Source of the DNA: Bacteroidota bacterium | Lineage (GTDB): Bacteria; Bacteroidota; Bacteroidia; Flavobacteriales; Weeksellaceae | NCBI GenBank assembly: GCA_023422635.1 | Contig: JAFAGO010000053.1 | Span: 1-23,213, forward strand | DNA length: 23,213 nucleotides | Direction: 5' to 3' | Part shown: positions 7,414 to 13,909 of the stretch, piece after piece | Layout of the letters: each line of letters begins with the position of its first letter | Position numbering within the stretch: the first letter of the stretch is position 1 | The notes under the pieces: generated by a model | Told to the model about the DNA's origin: nothing | The model's database searches: none | Seen by the model: only the letters and a program-made list of their open reading frames with translations | Made by a program: the position numbers and the translations under genes

Positions 7414-8394
7414 CTACAGTCGAACCCATTTGAAATGGTAGTTTTCTTGAGAGGTTTGCATTCTATCGGTAATCTTTTGCAAACGATCTGGAAGTCGAAG
7501 AAGATATTCGCGCGCTTTTTCCGCGGAATCATTCAATCCTGAAAGATGTTCGATTTTCCATTCTACCATTAAATCTTTCATAATATTGATGTAATCTTGT
7601 GCGGTATACACGCTGCACCGTTGTGCGGCATCGGAGAAGTGTTCCCAAAGTTCGCCTACTTTTTGTCCGGATTGACGTAATAAATGTGCAGGCATTACAA
7701 TTTTGGATTTCATCATTTGTTCAAAAGCCACCATCATTTCTGAAGGATCCATTTCGAAAATTTCTTTTACAAAATGTTTGTATGCTTTAGCATGCCGAGC
7801 TTCATCAGCAGCAATAACGCCGCACATATTCGCGAGTTTTTTATTTCCTGTTTGCTTTGCTAAACTTCCTACTCTACGGTGCGAAATATTGGTTGCTGTT
7901 TCCTGAAAACTGGTGTACACAAAGTTTTTATACGGATCTGTACCTGTGCTGATATCAAAACCATCATTGATTAAATATTGTGTAGTCACCTCCATTTCAC
8001 GCATATTCACTCTTCCGCAGAGGTACAAATATTTTCCCAGTAAATCACCGTGTCGATTTTCTTCGGCGGTCCACGCTCTCGTCCATTTCGTCCAACCGTT
8101 TTTCATATCGAGTTGATCAACACCATCAATATTCATAATCCAGGATTCGTAGGTGGGAAGTGCTTCTTCCGTAATGCAATCTCCGATTAAGGTCACGAAA
8201 AGATCGTACGGCATTTCTTGCGCAAATTCGCGAAGTTCGTCGATTTCATCTTTAAAATTATCTTTTGAAGCATCGGGTAAAAAATCAGAAGGTTGCCAAA
8301 TTTTTTCGATTGGCGTAAGGTATTTCGAAATGAAATCGTCCATTTTTTTCCCAATGGATTCCATCACTTCAAATTTCGTGAAGAGTGTGTTCAT
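7414..8394 (-). CDS. Acyl-ACP desaturase (soluble di-iron, stearoyl-ACP 9-desaturase family)
   Basis: This 326-residue protein belongs to the FA_desaturase_2 family, soluble ferritin-like enzymes that insert a cis double bond into acyl chains on acyl carrier protein. The ligands of the di-iron site can be followed in order: Glu in CITEEALPTYE (about 76-77), EENRHGDLLGKYLYL (Glu112, His115), FQETATNISH (Glu165) and DEARH (Glu198, His201). The surrounding text closely matches plant-type desaturases. It has no membrane helices, as expected for the soluble class. The double-bond position cannot be told from sequence. In this setting it would help keep membrane lipids fluid. The gene is monocistronic, with its own -7 box and a terminator on each side. 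Confidence 0.95.
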   Translation of the reverse strand: MNTLFTKFEVMESIGKKMDDFISKYLTPIEKIWQPSDFLPDASKDNFKDEIDELREFAQEMPYDLFVTLIGDCITEEALPTYESWIMNIDGVDQLDMKNGWTKWTRAWTAEENRHGDLLGKYLYLCGRVNMREMEVTTQYLINDGFDISTGTDPYKNFVYTSFQETATNISHRRVGSLAKQTGNKKLANMCGVIAADEARHAKAYKHFVKEIFEMDPSEMMVAFEQMMKSKIVMPAHLLRQSGQKVGELWEHFSDAAQRCSVYTAQDYINIMKDLMVEWKIEHLSGLNDSAEKAREYLLRLPDRLQKITDRMQTSQENYHFKWVRL

Positions 8395-8410
8395 AAAAGT
8401 TGATTAGCGA

Positions 8411-8418
8411 CAAATATA
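8411..8418 (-). promoter_or_regulatory. Putative -7 box (TATATTTG) for the desaturase gene
   Basis: TATATTTG on the minus strand lies 17-24 bases upstream of the desaturase ATG and right after the gpmI terminator. It is identical to the box at atpD. No TTG sits at the exact -33 distance. Confidence 0.6.
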
Positions 8419-8450
8419 CAATTATTATCTATTGCATAACTTTTTTGCAT

Positions 8451-8479
8451 AAAAAAAACCGGACGAATCATCCGGTTTT
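8451..8479 (-). terminator. Intrinsic terminator after gpmI
   Basis: The stem AAAACCGGA/TCCGGTTTT (8455-8463 with 8471-8479, loop of seven) is followed on the minus strand by a run of eight Ts that includes the stem end (8458-8451). It starts 22 bases past the gpmI stop. Confidence 0.88.
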
Positions 8480-8501
8480 GTATTGTGTTGTGCGTTTTGT
8501 T

Positions 8502-10031
8502 TTAGGAAATCAAAACATCACCTGTCATTTTCTCAGGAACGGGAACTTCCATTGCTGTTAAAATAGAAGGTGCCACATCGCCTAATTTTCCAGGTTTCAA
8601 ACTCCACGTTTTCTCTTTATCCATCACAATAAGCGGAACGAGATTGGTAGAATGTTGAGTGTTTGGCGTTCCATCAGGATTTAACATCACATCTGAGTTT
8701 CCGTGATCTGCAAGAATAAACACGGTATAACCATGTTCATAAGCCGCAGTTGCTACTTTTTGGATGCAAGTATCTACGGTTTCGGCTGCTTTTACGGCTG
8801 CTTCAAAAACGCCAGTGTGCCCCACCATATCGGTGTTGGCAAAATTCAAACAAATGAAATCCACGGTTTCGTTTTCGATTTCAGGAAGTATGTTTTCAGT
8901 GATGTCGTAAGCAGACATCTCTGGTTTTAAATCGTACGTTGGCACGTCTTTCGGACTTGGGCAAAGCAATCTTTTTTCCTGCAAGAATGGTTCTTCTCTT
9001 CCTCCAGAAAAGAAAAATGTTACGTGTGGATATTTTTCCGTTTCAGCTACCCGAATTTGGGATTTTCCGTTAAGCTCTAAAACTTCACCCATTGTACTTT
9101 CCAAAACTTCTTCATCAAATACTACATGTACTTTTTTAAATCCTTTATCGTAATTGGTTAAGGTTACATAATAAAGATCCAGCGCATGCATATCGAATTC
9201 TGGGAAATCTTGTTGTGAAAGCACTTCTGTGATTTCACGACCTCTATCGGTACGGAAGTTAAAGCAAAATACCACATCGCCTTCTTTAATTTCTGCAACG
9301 GGCTTGTCGTTTCCATTTAAACAAACAATTGGTTTGACGAATTCATCGGTAACACCTTCATCATATGAATTTTGAATTGCTTGCAGAACATCATGCGTTG
9401 GTGTACCAATTCCTTTTACCATTACATCGTACGCTAGTTTTACACGCTCCCAACGTCTGTCACGGTCCATCGCATAATAACGTCCCACAACAGAAGCCAA
9501 TTCGCCAACAGTTTGATGCATATGATTTACAAGATCATTGATAAAACCTTTTCCTGACAGCGGATCACAATCTCTACCATCGGTAAATGCGTGAACATAT
9601 ACTTTATCTTCGATACCAAAATCTTTAACTGCAGATAAAAGTCCTTTTAAATGGTTAATATGAGAGTGCACCCCACCATCGGAGCATAAACCAATAAAGT
9701 GAATGCTTTTCCCACTATTTTTTGCATACTCAAATGCTTGTGTAATCTGACTTTCTGCGCCTAGAGTATTGTTATCAACCGCCATATTGAGCTTTACCAA
9801 ATTTTGGTACACAACTCTCCCTGCGCCCAAATTCATGTGTCCAACTTCGGAATTCCCCATTTGCCCGAAAGGAAGTCCCACAGCTAAACCACTGGCTTCA
9901 AGCGTTGTATGCGGAAATTTTTGAAATAGAGAATCCATAAATGGCGTAGAAGCCTGATCAAGTGCGGAAACTTTTGGGTCTGTTCCTAAACCCCAGCCAT
10001 CAAGAATGGCTAACAATGCTTTTTTAGACAT
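8502..10031 (-). CDS. gpmI: 2,3-bisphosphoglycerate-independent phosphoglycerate mutase
   Basis: The 509-residue enzyme interconverts 3- and 2-phosphoglycerate in lower glycolysis and gluconeogenesis through a phosphoserine intermediate and two Mn2+ ions. The N-terminal metal-binding Asp11 is in AILDGWG, and the phosphorylated Ser61 is in MGNSEVGHMNLGAGR. The inserted transferase domain carries FTDGRDCDP (near 148-156), GRYYAMDRDRRWER (near 182-195) and FRTDRGREITE. The C-terminal metal ligands are in NTDMVGHTG (near 398-406), ILADHGNSD and TQHSTNLVP. Length and motif order are those of the family. A TAAATTTG box lies just upstream and a terminator follows, so it is probably a single-gene transcript. 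Confidence 0.97.
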   Translation of the reverse strand: MSKKALLAILDGWGLGTDPKVSALDQASTPFMDSLFQKFPHTTLEASGLAVGLPFGQMGNSEVGHMNLGAGRVVYQNLVKLNMAVDNNTLGAESQITQAFEYAKNSGKSIHFIGLCSDGGVHSHINHLKGLLSAVKDFGIEDKVYVHAFTDGRDCDPLSGKGFINDLVNHMHQTVGELASVVGRYYAMDRDRRWERVKLAYDVMVKGIGTPTHDVLQAIQNSYDEGVTDEFVKPIVCLNGNDKPVAEIKEGDVVFCFNFRTDRGREITEVLSQQDFPEFDMHALDLYYVTLTNYDKGFKKVHVVFDEEVLESTMGEVLELNGKSQIRVAETEKYPHVTFFFSGGREEPFLQEKRLLCPSPKDVPTYDLKPEMSAYDITENILPEIENETVDFICLNFANTDMVGHTGVFEAAVKAAETVDTCIQKVATAAYEHGYTVFILADHGNSDVMLNPDGTPNTQHSTNLVPLIVMDKEKTWSLKPGKLGDVAPSILTAMEVPVPEKMTGDVLIS

Positions 10032-10054
10032 GTTTTATGTGTTAGAATTCATTA

Positions 10055-10085
10055 CAAATTTACGGAAATACCCTCAATTCTGAAA
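10055..10085 (-). promoter_or_regulatory. Putative promoter for gpmI
   Basis: On the minus strand TTTC (10085-10082), a 19-base spacer and TAAATTTG (10062-10055) give a recognisable -7 box with a weaker -33 box. The predicted start near 10050 leaves a leader of about 18 bases. Confidence 0.6.
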
Positions 10086-10175
10086 CTTTATAAGGTGATA
10101 TATTCCCATATGAAAGGGTTTGAAAAATAATTGAAAATATTTTCTCACGGAGAGACATTAGTAAAATAAAAGTAT

Positions 10176-10183
10176 TACATTTG
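10176..10183 (+). promoter_or_regulatory. Orphan -7 box (TACATTTG) on the plus strand
   Basis: TACATTTG matches TAnnTTTG and is the only such box I noticed on the plus strand in this gap. No TTTG is present at the -33 distance. It faces a rho-independent terminator about 90 bases downstream. Confidence 0.4.
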
Positions 10184-10187
10184 TAAG

Positions 10188-10300
10188 GCAACGCTCGAGT
10201 ATTTAAAAACGCTTGCAAAAGCATTTATTCAATAATTTTATTTTTTTTCTCACAATAGGATTTTTTTTTTCAACAGTGAAGTTTACTTCGCTGTTTTTTT
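10188..10300 (+). ncRNA. Candidate small non-coding RNA of about 110 nt
   Basis: A plus-strand -7 box at 10176-10183 and a plus-strand terminator ending at 10300 frame a segment with no reading frame. Inside it a short stem GCTT/AAGC closes a GCAA tetraloop (10211-10222). Two long T runs (10241-10248 and 10261-10270) precede the terminator stem. I do not recognise it as tmRNA, SRP RNA, RNase P RNA or a riboswitch, and it does not sit before a plus-strand gene. The terminator is the firm part; the transcript is inferred. Confidence 0.35.
10272..10300 (+). terminator. Plus-strand intrinsic terminator with no gene upstream
   Basis: The stem AACAGTGAAG (10272-10281) pairs with CTTCGCTGTT (10286-10295), with one G-T wobble and the loop TTTA. 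A T run reaching 10300 follows. On the minus strand the stem is followed by As, so it works only for plus-strand transcripts. Confidence 0.75.
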
Positions 10301-10467
10301 ATTATGGAAATTTTGGAAGACAAGGAAAGTGAATAATTACTGAGTGGAATGATTAGGACTCAAATTTTGCGACAAAACACATGCAATCTTTCGCCATTTA
10401 AATTGAATGAAGGTAAGTTTAATAATTTATTGAACCATAATTTTCCTCGAATAACGATCTGATCAAA

Positions 10468-10550
10468 ATGCTACGACTTCGCTCAGCATAACCTAATTAA
10501 GATGAACACGTCGATTTTGTGTGATGTCATTCTCAGCATATTCGAAGACT
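10468..10550. repeat. Degenerate REP-like intergenic repeat pair
   Basis: ATGCTACGACTTCGCTCAGC (10468-10487, continuing ATAAC) resembles the palindromic intergenic repeat seen in many Bacteroidetes genomes, a form close to ATGCTTCGACTTCGCTCAGC followed by ATGACA. A second, more decayed unit in the opposite direction reads GTCATTCTCAGCATATTCGA (10526-10545). Together they could form a long imperfect hairpin. The family match is from memory of such repeats, not a search. Confidence 0.45.
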
Positions 10551-10643
10551 TAGGTTTTCAAAAGGATACTTCATTTCTATTCAGAAAGATTCGTCCAAGC
10601 AATTTCTATTCTTGAAATACTCTAGAAATAATGCAAAGGAAAT

Positions 10644-11072
10644 TTAGATATCTTTAATAAAGTCTTCATATTCAAAAAAGAAGATTTCGAAACCATTCAT
10701 TTTTTCAACAAAAAACTCGAATATTTCTTGCCAAGAGTTTTTATTAAAAATAGAAACGTTCGTTTTTGTTACCCAAATTCTCGCGATTGTTTTGCCACTT
10801 TCGGTAACAAAATATTCATCTTTATTAATTGCTCCAACATACTCTTCCAATATCGATTCTAAAGACCAAATCTTTTCGTAATACGCGTTTCGAAAGAGTT
10901 CATCTTTCATTTCAATATCCAGCGCAACTTCTGCCTTTTTGGAATCGGCATAAAATTTAAAGGAAAAATCTTTTATTTTTGTGTTGTACAACAACCATTT
11001 TCTAGGAAAACTTTTTCCAAAAGCAATCCAAAAGTCTTTTTTCAATTGTTGTGCCTCTTGTTTTGAAAACAT
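10644..11072 (-). CDS. DUF4268 domain-containing protein, function unknown
   Basis: The 142-residue protein opens MFSKQEAQQLKKDFWIAFGK and contains KKAEVALDIEMKDELFRNAY, a GKTIARIWV segment near 92-100 and SIFNKNSWQEIFEFFVEKM. This order matches the stand-alone DUF4268 proteins widespread in Bacteroidetes. It has no signal peptide or membrane segment, so it is probably cytosolic. It is rich in aromatic and charged residues. Related DUF4268 domains also occur attached to nuclease-like proteins, but no catalytic motif is evident here and I assign no function. Its start is 35 bases from the divergent rrf2 start, so the two may share control. Confidence 0.75.
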   Translation of the reverse strand: MFSKQEAQQLKKDFWIAFGKSFPRKWLLYNTKIKDFSFKFYADSKKAEVALDIEMKDELFRNAYYEKIWSLESILEEYVGAINKDEYFVTESGKTIARIWVTKTNVSIFNKNSWQEIFEFFVEKMNGFEIFFFEYEDFIKDI

Positions 11073-11076
11073 TTGT

Positions 11077-11084
11077 TAATTTTG
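11077..11084 (+). promoter_or_regulatory. Putative -7 box (TAATTTTG) for the Rrf2 regulator gene
   Basis: TAATTTTG matches TAnnTTTG and lies 24-31 bases before the rrf2 ATG. The predicted start is near 11089, giving a leader of about 18 bases. The upstream half of this promoter lies inside the DUF4268 coding sequence. Confidence 0.5.
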
Positions 11085-11091
11085 AATTCTG

Positions 11092-11099
11092 CAAAAATA
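11092..11099 (-). promoter_or_regulatory. Putative -7 box (TATTTTTG) for the DUF4268 gene
   Basis: TATTTTTG on the minus strand lies 20-27 bases upstream of the DUF4268 start. The predicted start is near 11087. A TTTG at 11119-11116 is 16 bases upstream, closer than the usual 19-21, and lies inside rrf2. The box is only 7 bases from the plus-strand box. Confidence 0.5.
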
Positions 11100-11107
11100 C
11101 GTTTTAA

Positions 11108-11515
11108 ATGTTATCCAAAAAATCACAGTATGCCTTCAAAGCGCTTTCCTATCTTGTTGCCAAACGTGAAGATGGACCTGTGCTGATTCAAGAAATTTCC
11201 GACCAAAAGAAAATTCCGTTGAAATTCCTGGAAAATATCTTACTTCATTTAAAAAAAGCAGATGTACTTGATAGTAAAAAAGGTAAAGGTGGTGGTTACT
11301 TTTTAAAAGGAAATCCAGAAAATGTTACTCTTGCAAAAATTATTCGGTTGGTTAACGGGCCAATTGCGATGCTGCCTTGTGTGAGTTTAAATTTCTATGA
11401 AAAATGCGATGACTGCAATGAAAACCATTGTTCACTTCACGATATTTTAATTGAAGTTCGCGATGCATCGCTCGGAATTTTGGAACGGAAAACGCTCCTC
11501 GATCTTCAAGATTAG
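11108..11515 (+). CDS. Rrf2-family transcriptional regulator with a cysteine cluster
   Basis: The 135-residue protein is a winged-helix regulator. The N-terminal helix is SKKSQYAFKALSYLVAK, the recognition region is IQEISDQKKIPLKFLENILL (about 27-46) and the wing is KGKGGGYFL (58-66). Cys91, Cys100, Cys103 and Cys108 form a cluster in the place where IscR, NsrR and RsrR bind an Fe-S centre. Rrf2 proteins of this type sense iron-sulfur status, nitric oxide or cysteine supply; which one applies here is not visible. It is the only plus-strand gene in the window and is divergent from the DUF4268 gene. It ends 7 bases from the apaG stop with no terminator between, so the two transcripts probably overlap at their 3' ends. 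Confidence 0.92.
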   Translation: MLSKKSQYAFKALSYLVAKREDGPVLIQEISDQKKIPLKFLENILLHLKKADVLDSKKGKGGGYFLKGNPENVTLAKIIRLVNGPIAMLPCVSLNFYEKCDDCNENHCSLHDILIEVRDASLGILERKTLLDLQD

Positions 11516-11522
11516 TAGTTTT

Positions 11523-11927
11523 TTAATTGCTCAAAACCGTTGAAAAAAGGTTGAATTTTGAAATTTCAACTTCGAAGACTTCTTCTGTAATGGTGTTTTG
11601 AATTAAATAAGTTCCGCACATTGTTCCTAAGCCCGAACGTAAAATTACATTCGAAAAATAACCGAAATTTTCTCCTGGTTTAATTTCTGGAACTAAGCCA
11701 ATAACGCCATCTCCGGCAACTTCTGTAAAGCCAAAACCGAAATCGAAAATATGCCATTTTCTTTTCAGAAGACGAATGGGTTCAAAGCGTTTATTTTCAA
11801 TGCTAATGTTGTAGCGAAATACATATCTGCATTCGCTTGGGCAACTATTTTTAACATCATATTCTGTAATCACGGTTACCTTAATATCTTTTGTGGTTTT
11901 CGAACTCGTGCCTTGTAGTTTTTTCAT
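11523..11927 (-). CDS. apaG: ApaG-family protein (DUF525)
   Basis: The 134-residue protein has the ApaG signature: YVFRYNISIENKR, RKWHIFDFGF, then GDGVIGLVPEIKPGENFGYF and LGTMCGTYLI. ApaG has a fibronectin-III-like beta-sandwich. It is annotated as a Co2+/Mg2+ efflux-associated protein from old E. coli genetics, but its biochemical role is unsettled. In enterobacteria it is next to apaH; no apaH is here. Cys residues at about 29, 33 and 103 are notable but unexplained. The ATG at 11927 is a good start because the family core begins about 14 residues in. It is convergent with rrf2 and lies in the gap after sucB. No clear promoter is visible. Confidence 0.92.
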   Translation of the reverse strand: MKKLQGTSSKTTKDIKVTVITEYDVKNSCPSECRYVFRYNISIENKRFEPIRLLKRKWHIFDFGFGFTEVAGDGVIGLVPEIKPGENFGYFSNVILRSGLGTMCGTYLIQNTITEEVFEVEISKFNLFSTVLSN

Positions 11928-12042
11928 CTTTTGTAGTGTATTGGGAAGGATTAAGGGTAGGTAGATTGGGGATTTTTTCTAAATTCAATTCATTTTTTTG
12001 ATATTTTGAGTAGCCAATTCTGATTTTTGATTTTCTAAGGGT

Positions 12043-12073
12043 AAAAAAAATCCTGCCAACAACGGCAGGATTT
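12043..12073 (-). terminator. Intrinsic terminator after sucB
   Basis: A perfect 10-base-pair stem AAATCCTGCC/GGCAGGATTT (12048-12057 with 12064-12073, loop AACAAC) is followed on the minus strand by eight Ts (12050-12043). It starts 8 bases past the sucB stop and closes the sucA operon. Confidence 0.92.
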
Positions 12074-12081
12074 CAATTTAT

Positions 12082-13314
12082 TTAAAGTTCTAGTGCCTTT
12101 CTTTCATCGCCTCCCATCAGGAATTCGACTGGATTGTCGATAGCTTCTTTAATCGCAACCAAGAAACCTACGGATTCTCTACCATCAATAATACGGTGAT
12201 CATAAGAAACTGCCAAATACATCATTGGGCGAATTTCTACTTGTCCGTTTACAGCAACTGGTCTTTGGATGATATTGTGCATTCCTAAAATCGCAGATTG
12301 CGGTGGGTTGATAATAGGTGTAGAAAGCATTGAACCAAATACACCACCATTGGTAATGGTAAAGGTTCCACCCGTCATTTCATCTACGGTAATTTTTCCA
12401 TCGCGCACCTTTTCAGCAAGTCCTTTGATGTTGGCTTCTACTCCTCTGAACGTCATATTCTCAGCATTTCTCAACACTGGAACCATTAGTCCTTTTGGTC
12501 CAGAAACAGCGACTGAAATATCGCAAAAATCGTAATTCACTTTGAAGTCACCATCTATGGATGCATTTACATCTGGATACAGTTGTAAAGCTCTGGTTAC
12601 CGCTTTGGTAAAGAACGACATGAATCCAAGCCCAACACCGTGTTTTTGAGAAAACTCATCTTTATATTGCTTTCTGATTCTAAAAATTTCAGACATATCC
12701 ACTTCATTAAAAGTGGTTAACATAGCAGTTTCATTTTTCACTGAAACCAATCTTGCGGCCAATTTTCTTCTTAGTACAGAAAGTTTTGTTGTGGAGCTCG
12801 CTCTGCTTCCTGAAGTATCAGAAGTTGCTCCCATTGATGGAACTCCTTTTGCAACTACAGCATCTTCTTTAGTAATTCTACCATCTCTGCCAGAACCTTT
12901 TACCTCTGAAGTGGGAATATTCTTTTCGTCAAGAATTTTTTGTGCTGCCGGAGAAGGCGTTCCCGTTGCATACGTTGCTGCTGGTCTCTTTTCTTCTTTT
13001 ACAGGCTCAGGTTTTGGAGCTTCTGCTTTTGCTTCTTCTTTCGGAGCTTCAGTAGCGCCACCTTCTGGTTTTGCAGCATCGCGATCGATTAAGCACACTA
13101 CTTGCCCAACTTGTACCACATCGCCTTCTTCAGCTTTAAGGGTAATAACACCGCTTTCTTCAGCAGGAAGCTCAAGCGTTGCTTTATCAGAATCTACTTC
13201 TGCAATGGGTTGATCTTTTTCCACATAATCACCGTCTTTCACTAACCAAGTTGCGATTTCAACTTCCGTGATTGATTCTCCCGGCGAAGGAACTTTCATT
13301 TCTAATATTGCCAT
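12082..13314 (-). CDS. sucB: Dihydrolipoyl succinyltransferase (E2 of 2-oxoglutarate dehydrogenase)
   Basis: The 410-residue E2 core transfers the succinyl group to CoA in the TCA cycle. A single N-terminal lipoyl domain spans about 1-77 with the lipoylated Lys44 in EVDSDKATLELP. A linker rich in Ala, Pro, Glu and Lys follows (about 80-110). The peripheral subunit-binding domain is at about 118-155 (PSPAAQKILDEKNIPTSEV, then GRDGRITKEDAV). The catalytic domain ends with YDHRIIDGRESVGFL, where His373 and Asp377 form the HxxxDG active site. It is the third gene of the operon, 24 bases after the small secreted-protein gene, and is followed at once by a strong terminator. No E3 (lpd) gene is in the window. 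Confidence 0.97.
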   Translation of the reverse strand: MAILEMKVPSPGESITEVEIATWLVKDGDYVEKDQPIAEVDSDKATLELPAEESGVITLKAEEGDVVQVGQVVCLIDRDAAKPEGGATEAPKEEAKAEAPKPEPVKEEKRPAATYATGTPSPAAQKILDEKNIPTSEVKGSGRDGRITKEDAVVAKGVPSMGATSDTSGSRASSTTKLSVLRRKLAARLVSVKNETAMLTTFNEVDMSEIFRIRKQYKDEFSQKHGVGLGFMSFFTKAVTRALQLYPDVNASIDGDFKVNYDFCDISVAVSGPKGLMVPVLRNAENMTFRGVEANIKGLAEKVRDGKITVDEMTGGTFTITNGGVFGSMLSTPIINPPQSAILGMHNIIQRPVAVNGQVEIRPMMYLAVSYDHRIIDGRESVGFLVAIKEAIDNPVEFLMGGDERKALEL

Positions 13315-13338
13315 GTGTAATATGTATTTATTTTTTAT

Positions 13339-13905
13339 TTAATTCAAACTTCTGAGGAGTTCTTCTGGCAAAAAATTTCTCAGAACTGGGATTTGATTTT
13401 TCTCCAAAACCGTAAACTTCCAATGTTGCCGATCAGTAGATGTTGCAATGGCATCTTTATGACTATTGATTTCAAAATAACCAGTTTGCGTATTGTGTTG
13501 AACATTTGCTGCACCAAATTCGTTTGAAAGTGCCGTCATTAACTGTTCTACAGACAATACATTGCTGTTAAATTTTAAATCAATTCGCTGATCATAATTC
13601 AATTTACAGTAGGATTTATTGTTTTTAATAAACTCTTCGGAATCGATGTTGATGTTTTGCGGATCATAAATTTTAAATTCAATTTCTGGTGAATTAAAAA
13701 TCTGCTCCATGCTTTGCAAGATTTGTTCTCTCGGAATAATTTCCAGCAACTCTTCGTTTGCATATTGATCAATCGCTCTTCCGAATCTTTTGTCCTTTAT
13801 CAAACTCGAATAATCTCTAAACTGTTGCTCAACTTCTGATGTGTTTACTTGCGCATCGACAGATAAACTCAGAAATAGAATAAACAGCAAGAAAAAATTC
13901 TTCAT
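13339..13905 (-). CDS. Secreted protein of unknown function inside the sucA-sucB operon
   Basis: The 188-residue protein begins MKNFFLLFILFLSLSVDAQ, a clear Sec signal peptide with a likely cut after DA (about residue 18). There is no lipobox Cys, so the mature protein should be periplasmic or exported. The mature part (about 170 residues) has a helical start (YSSLIKDKRFGRAIDQYANE, then LLEIIPREQILQSMEQIF) and then alternating strands, ending with PVLRNFLPEELLRSLN. This resembles small Bacteroidetes proteins with a helix-plus-sheet, possibly NTF2-like fold, but I cannot name a family. It starts 4 bases after the sucA stop and ends 24 bases before sucB, so it must be transcribed with them. Why an exported protein sits between two cytosolic enzyme subunits is not explained by the sequence. 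Confidence 0.85.
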   Translation of the reverse strand: MKNFFLLFILFLSLSVDAQVNTSEVEQQFRDYSSLIKDKRFGRAIDQYANEELLEIIPREQILQSMEQIFNSPEIEFKIYDPQNINIDSEEFIKNNKSYCKLNYDQRIDLKFNSNVLSVEQLMTALSNEFGAANVQHNTQTGYFEINSHKDAIATSTDRQHWKFTVLEKNQIPVLRNFLPEELLRSLN

Positions 13906-13909
13906 TGGT

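Larger units (their letters stand above)
10032..10643. other. Non-coding region between gpmI and the DUF4268 gene
   Basis: About 610 bases hold no reading frame I would call. The left part has the gpmI promoter and, on the plus strand, an orphan -7 box and terminator (10176-10300). The right part has two degenerate REP-like units facing opposite ways (10468-10550) and a 10-base direct repeat ATTTCTATTC at 10573-10582 and 10602-10611. The DUF4268 gene ends at 10644 without a visible terminator. Confidence 0.65.

Noticed and set aside
12713..13213. Plus-strand open frame of 166 codons opposite sucB
   Set aside because: It mirrors the Ala/Pro/Glu-rich sucB sequence, which leaves few stops on the opposite strand. 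The predicted protein resembles no family, and sucB is certain.
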